The notes: a model not told the origin generated them from the sequence alone. A DNA stretch of 64,000 bases from Bacillus carboniphilus (GCF_039522365.1 NZ_BAAADJ010000004.1:1-64000), one strand, 5' to 3'. Positions 37,117-45,487 are shown, counted from the stretch's first letter. A program made the numbers and translations.

Positions 37117-38691
37117 TTGAAGGAAATGGTTGAGACACTTTCAAAATTGTTTAAGGAACGCCTGAACTTTAATGATGAAGAGCATGTGAAGCTGGTTCAG
37201 CGTAGCCTTTTATTATATCGTCAAAATTTGGTGTTAAAGGTGAAGCAAGTTGGACTGAATGAGGTGACGGCAACGGTTCAAGATGTGACACCGGTTAAGG
37301 TTCAACTTGATGCAGCTGAGCTTGAGAATAGTTCGTGTGAATGTCCGCAGCAAGGGGTTTGTCGGCACCAATTGGCTGTGTTTTTTGCGATGCTTGCTAA
37401 GTTTCAGTCGGTAACGAAGTGGATTGATGATTGGAAGCGTGGGGATGTTTTGGCGAGCTTGCCGATTCAAAGAGGAATGAAAAAGAGTCCCGCTACCGTG
37501 AGCATTGAAGAAAAGATTCCTGGATGGATGTCCCGCTTCGAGGATGAATGGAATCAAATCGATTCACTCACTGTGTCAGCAATCAATCAGATGTATCATA
37601 AATTTAGCTGGCAGGAGCCTGAAAATAGGCAACTCAAGTTGATATACCGTTTGACCTTACAAATATTCTTTTTACAAAAGCTGTTCTCTCTTTCTCCGAG
37701 AGAGCTAGAAAATGTAAGAATTCAAATTGATTATTACATAGATCAAGCTAAGCAAACGATGCAAGCTTTCCAAACTCAAACGCTGTCTTTTGATACAGAT
37801 ACTTATTTTCAACAACTTGGAAAAGAAATGCATCCAATTATGAAGGAAGGGCACGGTCTCCTTCTTGAAAAGTTTTCGCTATATACCGAGTTTTGGACGT
37901 TTCTATGTAAGTCCCCCACTCTTCGTCAAGAGGAACGAAAGTGGTGGAAGCAGGTGATTGAAGAGGAACATCCGAGCTTTTCAAATCAACCTTCTATCTA
38001 CATTGCCTATTGGCATATTCAGATACTAACCGGTTATGAAGAAGAGGTAATGAAGACGCTAGATGATTTGATGGAACCGAGCTACGTGTATATTCTGCTG
38101 CACTGGTTACAGTACTTTATTTCTGAAAAGCAATGGACCCGCTCGAATACGTTTTTTGATAAATTTTTAAAATGGTGGCCGATGTATTCGGAAGTGGTGG
38201 ATCATGACCAGGCTACCTTTACTGCAGAAAAGGCGGTTCATTTAGCAAAGGTTTATTCGAACCACCGGAAGTTACCTGTGCATGAAAAGTTGTTAGAAAC
38301 GTTACTACCTTATAGCTTTCATGATTATGCTTCCTATATGGTACGGTCGAAACAGTTCCGTAAATGGGCGGAGTTACTCCACTCTATTTCCTATCAAGTC
38401 AGGGATATTCCGTATGATTTGTTAAGCAGTGTAGAAGCCACAGATCCTAAAGCTCTTCTACCTCTTTACCATCGTTCGGTGATTTCTCTGGTACAAGAAA
38501 AGAAGCGGCAATCTTACAAGGATGCTGTTCGACTTTTATTAAAGTTAAAAGAGATTTATGAAAATATGGGAGAATATGAAGCCTGGAATTCCTTTATGAT
38601 CGGGTTAATGGATGAAACATCAAGACTTCGGGCCTTCCATGAAGAATGCAAAAGGGGGAAGCTGTTAAATGGTCCGGTTGAAATCTATTAA
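37117..38691 (+). CDS. ywqB: SWIM zinc finger protein, YwqB-like, 524 aa
   Basis: SWIM motif CxCx(n)CxH near residues 68-80 (SSCECPQQGVCRHQLAVF), a small zinc-binding module often found on proteins linked to SWI2/SNF2 ATPases. The rest is helix-rich and Trp-rich without a recognised catalytic site. The next gene, an SNF2 helicase, overlaps by 23 bp, so the two are translationally coupled and probably work as one complex. In B. subtilis ywqB and ywqA are adjacent in the same way. TTG at 37117 has GAGAGGA 6 nt upstream. Function is inferred only: a DNA or protein adaptor. Confidence 0.78.
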   Translation: MKEMVETLSKLFKERLNFNDEEHVKLVQRSLLLYRQNLVLKVKQVGLNEVTATVQDVTPVKVQLDAAELENSSCECPQQGVCRHQLAVFFAMLAKFQSVTKWIDDWKRGDVLASLPIQRGMKKSPATVSIEEKIPGWMSRFEDEWNQIDSLTVSAINQMYHKFSWQEPENRQLKLIYRLTLQIFFLQKLFSLSPRELENVRIQIDYYIDQAKQTMQAFQTQTLSFDTDTYFQQLGKEMHPIMKEGHGLLLEKFSLYTEFWTFLCKSPTLRQEERKWWKQVIEEEHPSFSNQPSIYIAYWHIQILTGYEEEVMKTLDDLMEPSYVYILLHWLQYFISEKQWTRSNTFFDKFLKWWPMYSEVVDHDQATFTAEKAVHLAKVYSNHRKLPVHEKLLETLLPYSFHDYASYMVRSKQFRKWAELLHSISYQVRDIPYDLLSSVEATDPKALLPLYHRSVISLVQEKKRQSYKDAVRLLLKLKEIYENMGEYEAWNSFMIGLMDETSRLRAFHEECKRGKLLNGPVEIY

Positions 38692-41512
38692 AATTCATGC
38701 CATGCACACAGGCGGACCCACCATTCGAATCGGGGCAACCGATGACCAAAATCAGTGGATACCGCTTCAGGATTGGAAGCATCTGTTTTTCCAATGGCAT
38801 GAAGGAAGCTATTATGGGACTCTTTACATTCAAGAGGTCGGGAATTTTATTGAATTGGATTCATGGCAAGCGACCGATGTGTTTGCGAATGAACCCTTCA
38901 ACTCCTATGTAGATTGGGATTGGGATGAAACTTCTGACCTACTGATTTCAGTATCTAGAGTGATCTATGAGAGTATCACGCAAAAGCGAGTCATTCCTGA
39001 ATTCAATGAGAACCATCCTTGGAAAATTCCAGCGATGGTTTGGGAAGAATTTTTTCCTGAGTTTTGGGAAAGTCCTGTCACGGAAGACTTACTTGCAGAT
39101 CATAGTGCCCCCCTTTCCGTAGGTGATTGGGTACAAAACTGGTTCCAACAAGTTATGAGTTCCTACATTTCTTACCCACATTTGGACAATGAATGGACAA
39201 CAAAGTGGCGGGAGCTCACAGAATCTACTTACTGGAGCCAAGATGAACTAGCTTCCTATTTTACAGAAGAAAAGTGGAAGGAATGGACAAGCGATACGCG
39301 GTCCCCTCTTCCCTTCTATCTTGGTTTAAAATTAGAAGAACCAGAAACCAATGATGAACCTTGGAGTTTGACTCCCTTTCTACAAAGCGTTCAAAACAAT
39401 GAAGAAATCTATAACTGGAACGAAGTGTTCACTTGGCCAACTAATTGGTTACCTTATGAGGAATATGTTCACGAAGAAGTTGATAGCTGGAAAAAGCTAA
39501 TTCCGTTTATGGAAGCTACGCAACCTTTCCAGACAGAGTTAAACGATGAACAAGCATGGGGATTCTTGACGCATGTGAGTGAAAAATTAGTGTTACTTGG
39601 GATTAACATTTGGTTGCCATCCTGGTGGAGAAATATGAAAGAAGCCAAAGTAAAGCTTCAAGCCAATGTGAAGGAAACAGTCACTTCTGTACGCCCTTCT
39701 ATGCTTGGTATGGATCAACTGTTAGATTTCCAATGGAAGCTTTCTCTTAATGGTGAAGAGCTTTCAGAGGAAGAATTCCGTCAGCTTGTAGAACAGAATC
39801 GTCATTTTCTACGCTGGCGTGGGGATTGGGTGAAGCTAGATCCTGCGTTTATGAAGCGAATACAGGAGTTAATGAAACAAGCAGATAAAAATGGACTTCA
39901 GCTTCGGGATTTACTAGAACAGAAGCTTTCACGAAGTGGTGACGGTGCGCTTGACGATGAAGATGAAGAGCAGGATGATGACCCATACGATTTTATCCAA
40001 ATTCGTTTAAATCGGCAGTTAAAAGATATGCTTCAAACTCTGACGAACCAGACTACCTTACCGCTTCAAAAGGTTCCAGATAGTTTGAACGGTGAGCTAC
40101 GCCCTTATCAAATTGAAGGGTTTAGCTGGTTGTACTTTTTAAGACAGTATGGGTTTGGTGGATGTTTAGCCGATGATATGGGACTCGGAAAAACCATTCA
40201 GTTCATTACGTATCTCCTAAAATGCAAGGAAGATGGTAAAACGGATGCTCCTGCACTCATTATTGCACCAACATCAATTGTTGGTAACTGGGAAAAGGAA
40301 CTGGCTCAATTTGCTCCATCTCTTAATGTATATATCCATTATGGAAACAAACGGGTAAAAGGTGAAGCATTTACTAAAGAAGCCAAGAAAGCTGATGTTG
40401 TTTTAACGACATACGGACTTTCTCATATTGATGAAGCAGACCTTTCAACGATTGAATGGAGTTCTATCGGACTTGATGAAGCCCAAAATATTAAAAATGC
40501 TGGGACCAAGCAATCTCGTGCTATTCGGAAATTGAAAGGGCAGCATCATATTGCTTTGACTGGTACGCCCATTGAAAATAGATTATCTGAACTCTGGTCC
40601 ATTTTTGATTTCTTAAACCATGGATACCTGGGTAGTCTCCATACATTCCAGCATCGATATATATTACCAATTGAAAGAGATGATGATAAGAAACAGCTTC
40701 AAAAACTCCAATCTTTGATACGCCCATTCTTATTAAGACGTACGAAAACGGATCAACGCATTGCATTGAACCTTCCTGACAAGTTGGAACAAAAGCAGTA
40801 TTGTAATTTGACACCGGAACAGGCTTCTTTATATGAGGAGCATGTCCAACAAACGTTTTCGAAGATTAACCGCTTAACTGGTTTTGAACGAAGAGGCTTA
40901 GTGTTACAGATGCTAGGAAAATTGAAGCAGCTCTGTGATCATCCAAGCTTGTATTTAAAAGAGGAACAACCGCGGGAGATTATTAGCAGGTCTCAGAAGA
41001 TGAAAAAAGTGGTTCAGTTATTAGATGACATCTTAGATCAAAATGAAAATGTGTTAATTTTTACCCAATATATTCAAATGGGTAAACTTCTGCAAAATGT
41101 TATGAAAAACCGTTATCGGATGGATATTCCATTCTTAAATGGATCGGTCCCTAAAATGCAGAGAGACATCTGGATTGAGCAATTCCAAAATAATGAGTTT
41201 CCTGTTTTCATTTTGTCATTAAAAGCTGGTGGAACTGGATTAAATTTAACAGCAGCCAATCATGTCATACACTACGATAGATGGTGGAATCCTGCTGTTG
41301 AAAATCAAGCAACAGACAGAGCCTATCGAATCGGGCAGAAAAAATTTGTACATGTACACAAACTTTTGACTTCAGGAACTTTAGAAGAGAAAATAGACGC
41401 TCTATTGGAACAAAAGAGTTCGTTAAACGATGCTATCCTCACGCAAGGGGATCAATGGATAACGGAATTTACAGATGATGAATTACTGAATCTTGTTACC
41501 TTAACTCCTTAA
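38669..41512 (+). CDS. ywqA: SNF2-family helicase/ATPase, YwqA-like, 947 aa
   Basis: N-terminal 430 residues form the SNF2-associated region with an acidic linker (DDEDEEQDDDPYD), then the RecA-like pair. Motifs: Q-like GELRPYQIEGFSWL, Walker A DDMGLGKTIQF, motif Ia APTSIVGNWEKEL, motif II LDEAQNIKN, motif III ALTGTPIENRLSELWS, motif V LKAGGTGLNLTAA, motif VI DRAYRIGQ. This is a double-stranded DNA translocase, not a strand-separating helicase, by family knowledge. It starts within the end of ywqB with AAGGGGG upstream of ATG 38669. Proximity to ssbB suggests a DNA-transaction role, unproven. Confidence 0.9.
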   Translation: MVRLKSIKIHAMHTGGPTIRIGATDDQNQWIPLQDWKHLFFQWHEGSYYGTLYIQEVGNFIELDSWQATDVFANEPFNSYVDWDWDETSDLLISVSRVIYESITQKRVIPEFNENHPWKIPAMVWEEFFPEFWESPVTEDLLADHSAPLSVGDWVQNWFQQVMSSYISYPHLDNEWTTKWRELTESTYWSQDELASYFTEEKWKEWTSDTRSPLPFYLGLKLEEPETNDEPWSLTPFLQSVQNNEEIYNWNEVFTWPTNWLPYEEYVHEEVDSWKKLIPFMEATQPFQTELNDEQAWGFLTHVSEKLVLLGINIWLPSWWRNMKEAKVKLQANVKETVTSVRPSMLGMDQLLDFQWKLSLNGEELSEEEFRQLVEQNRHFLRWRGDWVKLDPAFMKRIQELMKQADKNGLQLRDLLEQKLSRSGDGALDDEDEEQDDDPYDFIQIRLNRQLKDMLQTLTNQTTLPLQKVPDSLNGELRPYQIEGFSWLYFLRQYGFGGCLADDMGLGKTIQFITYLLKCKEDGKTDAPALIIAPTSIVGNWEKELAQFAPSLNVYIHYGNKRVKGEAFTKEAKKADVVLTTYGLSHIDEADLSTIEWSSIGLDEAQNIKNAGTKQSRAIRKLKGQHHIALTGTPIENRLSELWSIFDFLNHGYLGSLHTFQHRYILPIERDDDKKQLQKLQSLIRPFLLRRTKTDQRIALNLPDKLEQKQYCNLTPEQASLYEEHVQQTFSKINRLTGFERRGLVLQMLGKLKQLCDHPSLYLKEEQPREIISRSQKMKKVVQLLDDILDQNENVLIFTQYIQMGKLLQNVMKNRYRMDIPFLNGSVPKMQRDIWIEQFQNNEFPVFILSLKAGGTGLNLTAANHVIHYDRWWNPAVENQATDRAYRIGQKKFVHVHKLLTSGTLEEKIDALLEQKSSLNDAILTQGDQWITEFTDDELLNLVTLTP

Positions 41513-41521
41513 TACCAACAA

Positions 41522-41557
41522 AGCTGCGGTGTACCTTAGATGTATACCGCTCTTTTC
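41522..41557 (+). terminator. Terminator of ywqB-ywqA
   Basis: GCGGTGTAC pairs with GTATACCGC around CTTAGAT, followed by TCTTTTC. The T-tract is short. Confidence 0.65.
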
Positions 41558-41581
41558 ATAGGCTCTGAATTTTACTTATGA

Positions 41582-42073
41582 TTATATGTGCTGGAAATCT
41601 GTATAGGTTAAACAATCAACAAGGATAAAGGGCCTTCTCCTATTTCGAACATTACCGTATTCTCTAGGAATGGTTAGTTTTGTAAATTGGGAACCAATCA
41701 GAAAGGTAAAGCAAGAAATAATATCATAGACGTCAACCTTCGTACATTCATAGTGACCAAAACACTCTTCAACAATGACCTTCATAGCAATCGGATCAAT
41801 ATGTACATAAACTAGTTTCCGTTTACTCCCTTCAATAATTTTTGCCAAAAACGAAGTACGTTTGCTTAGATAAAACTCTTGATAATGCTTATCTTTGTTT
41901 TTCCTTGATCTAGAATCAGATTTCAACATGGCAGTGGATGTGTGAACATAAGGATGAAGAGACCTTTCATGGACGTGAAGAAAACGAGGAGTATACTCTG
42001 GAAGCGCGAAAACATTAACCTTTAACACATGACTTCTTGGAATACCAGGAATCGAAAAGATGTACTTTTTCAT
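41582..42073 (-). CDS. Hypothetical protein, 163 aa
   Basis: I do not recognise this protein confidently. It is basic, rich in Tyr/His/Lys, with no signal peptide or membrane segment. It contains SRSRKNKDKHYQEF in the middle and ends with LTIPREYGNVRNRRRPFILVD. A faint likeness to the C-terminal half of ComK (a LxIP-x-x-Y region after a cysteine) is too weak to call. ATG at 42073 is set by AAAGGGGG upstream; the ATG six codons earlier overlaps that site's flank. It lies between ywqA and the ssbB operon, and an 11-bp-arm palindrome sits about 90 bp before the start. Confidence 0.6.
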   Translation of the reverse strand: MKKYIFSIPGIPRSHVLKVNVFALPEYTPRFLHVHERSLHPYVHTSTAMLKSDSRSRKNKDKHYQEFYLSKRTSFLAKIIEGSKRKLVYVHIDPIAMKVIVEECFGHYECTKVDVYDIISCFTFLIGSQFTKLTIPREYGNVRNRRRPFILVDCLTYTDFQHI

Positions 42074-42160
42074 TTTTTCCCCCTTTATCAAATAGGTAAT
42101 TTGTCCCCTTCTGGTATAATTTTACTATTTTGTTTTTTCTTTGACTACATGTTTCTTTAA

Positions 42161-42184
42161 AAAAATGTAAAAATTTACATTTTT
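42161..42184 (-). promoter_or_regulatory. 24-bp inverted repeat upstream of the 163-aa gene
   Basis: Arms AAAAATGTAAA and TTTACATTTTT are perfect inverted copies with an AA spacer. The position (about 90 bp upstream of ATG 42073) fits an operator or activator site. It is one base off an AAAA-N5-TTTT box. Confidence 0.45.
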
Positions 42185-42269
42185 CTCATTGTATTGTCGA
42201 GCTTTGACACCTCGTCATATTTTGAGAATGCCATTAGCGTTTTTTATTAGGTTCTTTTCCTTTTTGTTA

Positions 42270-42360
42270 AAGAAAACTCGCCGATTGGCAAGCCTTTAGG
42301 CGAATACAGAGGCGTAGTTGCGCTTATACTATACACCTAAAAATTTCACCTACGTCGAAT
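42270..42360. repeat. Possible Bacillaceae intergenic repeat element
   Basis: The text ACTCGCCGATTGGCAAGCC...GGCGTAGTTGCGCTTATAC...TACACCT resembles, from memory, a recurrent intergenic element of Bacillus genomes. The start forms a small CTCGCC/GGCAAG hairpin. No ORF or other copy is present in this window. Confidence 0.35.
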
Positions 42361-42392
42361 TACTTCTTGCTAAAATTTTATGCCTTCTTATA

Positions 42393-42430
42393 GTGGAAAA
42401 AACGCCAGCTGAAAAAATCAGCTGGCCAAA
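42393..42430 (-). terminator. Terminator of the ssbB operon
   Basis: Minus strand GCCAGCTGA / TCAGCTGGC around a T-rich loop, followed by GTTTTTTCC; about 70 nt past the stop at 42499. Confidence 0.85.
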
Positions 42431-42498
42431 AGGGAAGTTTATTGATCTTGCTTAGGGTTGGAAAATAAGGTATTACTGGGGCCGGAGTAAATAAATGT

Positions 42499-42660
42499 TT
42501 AATGTGTAGCTGTTTGAAGAGATGTTTCTGAAGGTTGGGTTTCTTCTAAAGCTTGAATTCGCTCCTCACACGCAATCAGCCTCTCTTGAAGCCTTCCGTT
42601 ATACCGAATCAAATACTCCAACATCTCCTCAATACGATACATCGGATTCGGATTTTTAAT
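42499..42660 (-). CDS. Small coiled-coil-like protein, 53 aa, apparent ATT start
   Basis: Second gene after ssbB, 22 nt downstream. AAAGGAGGTGAGG is a near-perfect ribosome binding site; 8 nt after its GGAGG comes ATT (42660-42658), opening a frame KNPNPMYRIEEMLEYLIRY... that runs through heptad-like E/L/R residues (LQERLIACEERIQALEE) to TAA at 42499. An in-frame GTG lies inside the binding site itself and is too close; the next ATG is 6 codons later and 26 nt from the site. The protein could oligomerise or bind a partner. Function unknown. Confidence 0.6.
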   Translation of the reverse strand: MKNPNPMYRIEEMLEYLIRYNGRLQERLIACEERIQALEETQPSETSLQTATH

Positions 42661-42682
42661 GTTCCTCACCTCCTTTCAAGTT

Positions 42683-43084
42683 TTATTTTAAAATCTTATC
42701 TTCTAATGTCTCTACTACTTCTTCCTTCTTGGGTTCTTCCTTCTTCAGTGGTGGTGCTGAAGCTGACTTAGTGTCAATAAATTGAATGGAATCAGCAATC
42801 ACTTCAGTCACATATATTCTTTTACCTTCCTGATTCTCGTAGTGCCTTGTTTGGAGCCTTCCTGTTATTCCAACCATCGATCCCTTTTTACAGTACAACG
42901 CCGTATTCTCTGCAGCTCTCCTCCAAATGGTACATGGGATGAAATCAGCTTCTAATTCTCCTTTTTGGTTTTTGAAATGGCGATTGATGGCCACCGTCAC
43001 ATTGGTCACTGGATTCCCATCCATTGTTCGCTTAATTTCAGGATCCCTAGTTAATCTTCCAACTAACGTCACTTGGTTTAGCAT
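42683..43084 (-). CDS. ssbB: Single-stranded DNA-binding protein SsbB-like, 133 aa
   Basis: OB-fold SSB: MLNQVTLVGRLTRDPEIKRT, VTNVTVAINRHF, DFIPCTIWRRAAENTALYCKKGSMVGITGRLQTRHYENQEGKR, VTEVIADSIQFID. At 133 aa with a tail ending ETLEDKILK, it lacks the acidic D-D-D/I-P-F tip of housekeeping SsbA, which fits the competence-type SsbB (YwpH) that coats incoming DNA. Its neighbours ywpF, ywqA and ywqB also match the B. subtilis surroundings. Three AAAA-N5-TTTT boxes 67-130 bp upstream suggest ComK control. ATG at 43084 after AAAGGGGAAA. Confidence 0.87.
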   Translation of the reverse strand: MLNQVTLVGRLTRDPEIKRTMDGNPVTNVTVAINRHFKNQKGELEADFIPCTIWRRAAENTALYCKKGSMVGITGRLQTRHYENQEGKRIYVTEVIADSIQFIDTKSASAPPLKKEEPKKEEVVETLEDKILK

Positions 43085-43150
43085 AAAATTTCCCCTTTCT
43101 TCATTCTGTAGTAATAGAATATAGCGAATTGATAGATTAGTAAAATATGG

Positions 43151-43215
43151 AAAACTGTATTTTCACATCTAAAAGAAGATCAAAAAGCCTTTTTCTATAG
43201 TCAAAATAGGCTTTT
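43151..43215 (-). promoter_or_regulatory. ComK-box-like triplet upstream of ssbB
   Basis: Three exact AAAA-N5-TTTT boxes: 43151-43163, 43182-43194 and 43203-43215. Spacers are 18 bp and 8 bp, both among the spacings known for ComK binding sites (8, 18 or 31 bp). They lie 67 bp before ssbB in the divergent gap. Boxes two and three together also read as a hairpin, which is a by-product of their mirrored inner bases. Confidence 0.7.
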
Positions 43216-43274
43216 TGAATAGAATTCGACACTCAAAAATCGATTTTACAAGTTTCGTCATATTTTTTTGGCTT

Positions 43275-43303
43275 TTCTGAATGGGCATCCATTATGTTAT
43301 AAT
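43275..43303 (+). promoter_or_regulatory. Candidate promoter of ywpF
   Basis: TATAAT at 43298-43303 with a weak TTCTGA 17 bp upstream, about 30 bp before the ywpF start. Confidence 0.45.
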
Positions 43304-43333
43304 TTGGGTTAAAAGGAAAAGCGGAGGTTTGGA

Positions 43334-43774
43334 ATGAAAACCTTTAAAATGATATCTTTACAAATTATCGATGGAGAGGATCTTCACGATATTGAACTAA
43401 AAGACGGGCTCATTATTAACCGAGAAGATGACCGAAATCGCTGGCTATTGGAAGCCTTTATGAAGCCAACCTATACCGATGTTTTCGAACAAGCCATGAA
43501 TAACGACAAGGAACTGCTCATTCAAGTGGTGATCACAAAGAAAGAAAATGACCCAGCTCCGTTTCGTACGAAGGTACTAAAATTGAGTGAAATAAATGGC
43601 TCCATTAGTGTGCTTTTAGAGGGGTATTTGAATAAAACGAAGAATGATTATGCGGAATTGCTTTTGCAGCATTTATTGGATCAAGGCATGACCGGTGATC
43701 AGCTTTTAGAGATTTTTAAATTAAATATGATAACGAAGCCAAAGCTACCTGCTACAAAGAAAATAGAAAATTAA
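43334..43774 (+). CDS. ywpF: YwpF-like protein, 146 aa
   Basis: The opening MKTFKMISLQIID followed by DGLIINREDD and LLEAF matches the YwpF family as I remember it, and the position next to ssbB repeats the B. subtilis arrangement. No membrane segment or catalytic motif is visible. GGAGG is 6 nt before ATG 43334. Thirty-two nt separate it from the next gene, so the two may be cotranscribed. Molecular function is unknown. Confidence 0.7.
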   Translation: MKTFKMISLQIIDGEDLHDIELKDGLIINREDDRNRWLLEAFMKPTYTDVFEQAMNNDKELLIQVVITKKENDPAPFRTKVLKLSEINGSISVLLEGYLNKTKNDYAELLLQHLLDQGMTGDQLLEIFKLNMITKPKLPATKKIEN

Positions 43775-43806
43775 AATCGGATATTGTTTGAGGGAGAATG
43801 GGACCT

Positions 43807-44565
43807 ATGAAGTGGTTGAAATGGACTTTGGGAATTATCGCGGTCATTATTTTAGGTGTTGCTGGAACGGTTTATTACTTTTTTGAAATTAAAGAATATG
43901 ATACCGCTGATGCGGAAGTTGAAGAAATTACAAAGACTGAATATGACATTGTGTTACCTCCTAATGTTGGTGAAGATGATGTAGATCAAGACTCTTCAAC
44001 GAATGAGGAATCAACTGAAGAACAAGCGGATAGCGACTCACTCCCGGCTACTTCTACTGAGGTGGATGAAGAAGAATCCGATTCAGAGAGTAATCAAACT
44101 GGAAATACTGGTACAAATCAAAACTCTTCAGATCAAAAAAAGCAAGACTCTAATAATGATAACTCGAAGGATAAAACTGATTCAAATGATGATACAAAGA
44201 AAGATCCTGTTGTAACAGCTGATTACATAAAAGATAGATATCGCCCTACTTTTGAAAGCCTTCAAGCCCAGGCGAATTCAAGGCTGGATGCTCTGATTGC
44301 AAAGGCCATTTCAGAATATCGAGCACAGAAATCAGCAGGTAAATCTGTTTCATTCGGGTACTTCTATCAAAAATATAAAGGGGCAGCTGACGAGTTGGAA
44401 GCGAACACTGATGCGACCTTTAACATTATTATTGGTGCCTTAAATGATGAGTTAGAAAAGAATGGATTTACCACAAAAGAATCGAAGGAATTTAGAGATT
44501 ACTATGAGGCACAAAAAGAAGCACGGGAAGATGCTCTTTTAGAACGTGCTAGAGAGTTACTATAA
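43807..44565 (+). CDS. Membrane-anchored protein with acidic Ser/Asn stalk, unknown function, 252 aa
   Basis: One N-terminal membrane helix (LGIIAVIILGVAGTVYYFF), a ~90-residue low-complexity linker rich in Asp/Glu/Ser/Asn/Thr/Lys (residues 30-135), and a ~110-residue helical C-terminal domain (VTADYIKDRYRPTFESLQ...ERARELL) that should face outside. ATG at 43807 lies 10 nt after AGGGAG; the ATG at 43798 is only 1 nt from it. Follows ywpF closely. I do not recognise the C-terminal domain. Confidence 0.65.
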   Translation: MKWLKWTLGIIAVIILGVAGTVYYFFEIKEYDTADAEVEEITKTEYDIVLPPNVGEDDVDQDSSTNEESTEEQADSDSLPATSTEVDEEESDSESNQTGNTGTNQNSSDQKKQDSNNDNSKDKTDSNDDTKKDPVVTADYIKDRYRPTFESLQAQANSRLDALIAKAISEYRAQKSAGKSVSFGYFYQKYKGAADELEANTDATFNIIIGALNDELEKNGFTTKESKEFRDYYEAQKEAREDALLERARELL

Positions 44566-44568
44566 TAG

Positions 44569-44612
44569 GAAAAAGCAGAATCCGAGGTAAAAGGATTCTG
44601 CCTTTTTTATGG
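44569..44612. terminator. Bidirectional terminator between convergent genes
   Basis: GCAGAATCC pairs with GGATTCTGC around GAGGTAAAA, with A-run and TTTTTT flanks. Confidence 0.9.
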
Positions 44613-44617
44613 TTTAT

Positions 44618-45466
44618 TTACGCATTCACATGCCCCAACACACCAGCCGTTGCAGACATCGCAATAATCACACAACCCCACATATGTTTGTAAGCCTCTA
44701 CCATGTTGTCGCAAGTAAAACGAATTTGAGTTGGTGTTACCAGTTCAACCGTGGGTAACGTTGTTGTCATATGAGCTTGGTTTGGTGCCTTGAAAGTCAG
44801 TTCAAACGTAACCGGCCCTTCCATTTTTACCGTCTTCATGTTTTGGATGCCACGAACAGCAGCTTCTGCTTTTTCGCGGATGATTTCACGTGCTTTTTCT
44901 GGGTGCAGGAGCTCAGCTGCAAAACGGTCAATGGCACGTTTAACAACAGCTCCCTCAACATGCGGAAGTGTTTCTTTTACTTCAGCCACATACGCATCGT
45001 CCCCACTGATGAAAATAGCAGGCACACCAAAGTCCCCTGCAACATAAGAGTTCATTTCCGTTTCGCCGACAACTTTTCCGTTAATCTTCATTTCGTTCAC
45101 ACAGATTCCAGCTAGTGTATGACTGATGACTGTTTTCTCAGAGCCACCTTCTCTACCGTGGTGACCGACGAACATAATGCCGTCGAAGCTTTCATCTAGA
45201 CCTTCTAATTGGCACATTACGCGGTTGTTACCTGAAACGAGGCGAGCACGTGGGTCCAATTCTTCAATTAAGATGTTGGACATGTTTCCGTGTCCATCCG
45301 CTACTACAACTTCTGTCGCTCCCGCTTTAAAAGCCCCTTCGACTGCAGCATTCACATCATAAGTCATTTGTTTACGGAAGCGTTGGTATTCACCGTTTAC
45401 TTGCAATTGCTTTCCGGTTGCAACACCTGAAATTCCTTCCATGTCTGCTGAGATAAAAATTTTCAT
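44618..45466 (-). CDS. M55 family D-aminopeptidase (DppA-like), 282 aa
   Basis: Zinc-dependent D-aminopeptidase fold: MKIFISADMEGISG carries the D8-x-E10 ligands, VVVADGHGNMSN and FVGHHGREGG the histidines, and GETEMNSYVAGDFGVP the last ligand and active-site region. B. subtilis DppA cuts D-Ala-D-Ala-type peptides; a role in recycling wall-derived or D-amino-acid peptides is inferred. It lies 21 nt downstream of the M42 peptidase gene on the same strand, so the two probably form an operon for peptide turnover. AAGGAGGAAAC precedes ATG 45466. Confidence 0.9.
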   Translation of the reverse strand: MKIFISADMEGISGVATGKQLQVNGEYQRFRKQMTYDVNAAVEGAFKAGATEVVVADGHGNMSNILIEELDPRARLVSGNNRVMCQLEGLDESFDGIMFVGHHGREGGSEKTVISHTLAGICVNEMKINGKVVGETEMNSYVAGDFGVPAIFISGDDAYVAEVKETLPHVEGAVVKRAIDRFAAELLHPEKAREIIREKAEAAVRGIQNMKTVKMEGPVTFELTFKAPNQAHMTTTLPTVELVTPTQIRFTCDNMVEAYKHMWGCVIIAMSATAGVLGHVNA

Positions 45467-45487
45467 AGGTTCGTTTCCTCCTTAATA

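Noticed and set aside
41582-42073. Naming this gene comK
   Set aside because: Only a faint C-terminal pattern; the conserved ComK core (S-C-x-Y/F-F-G-S-S) is not visible.
42553-42771. 72-aa plus-strand frame over ssbB and the small ORF
   Set aside because: Antisense shadow without ribosome binding site.
43182-43217. Intrinsic terminator hairpin upstream of ywpF
   Set aside because: It lies in a divergent promoter gap; the sequence is better explained by two adjoining AAAA-N5-TTTT boxes with an 8-bp spacer.
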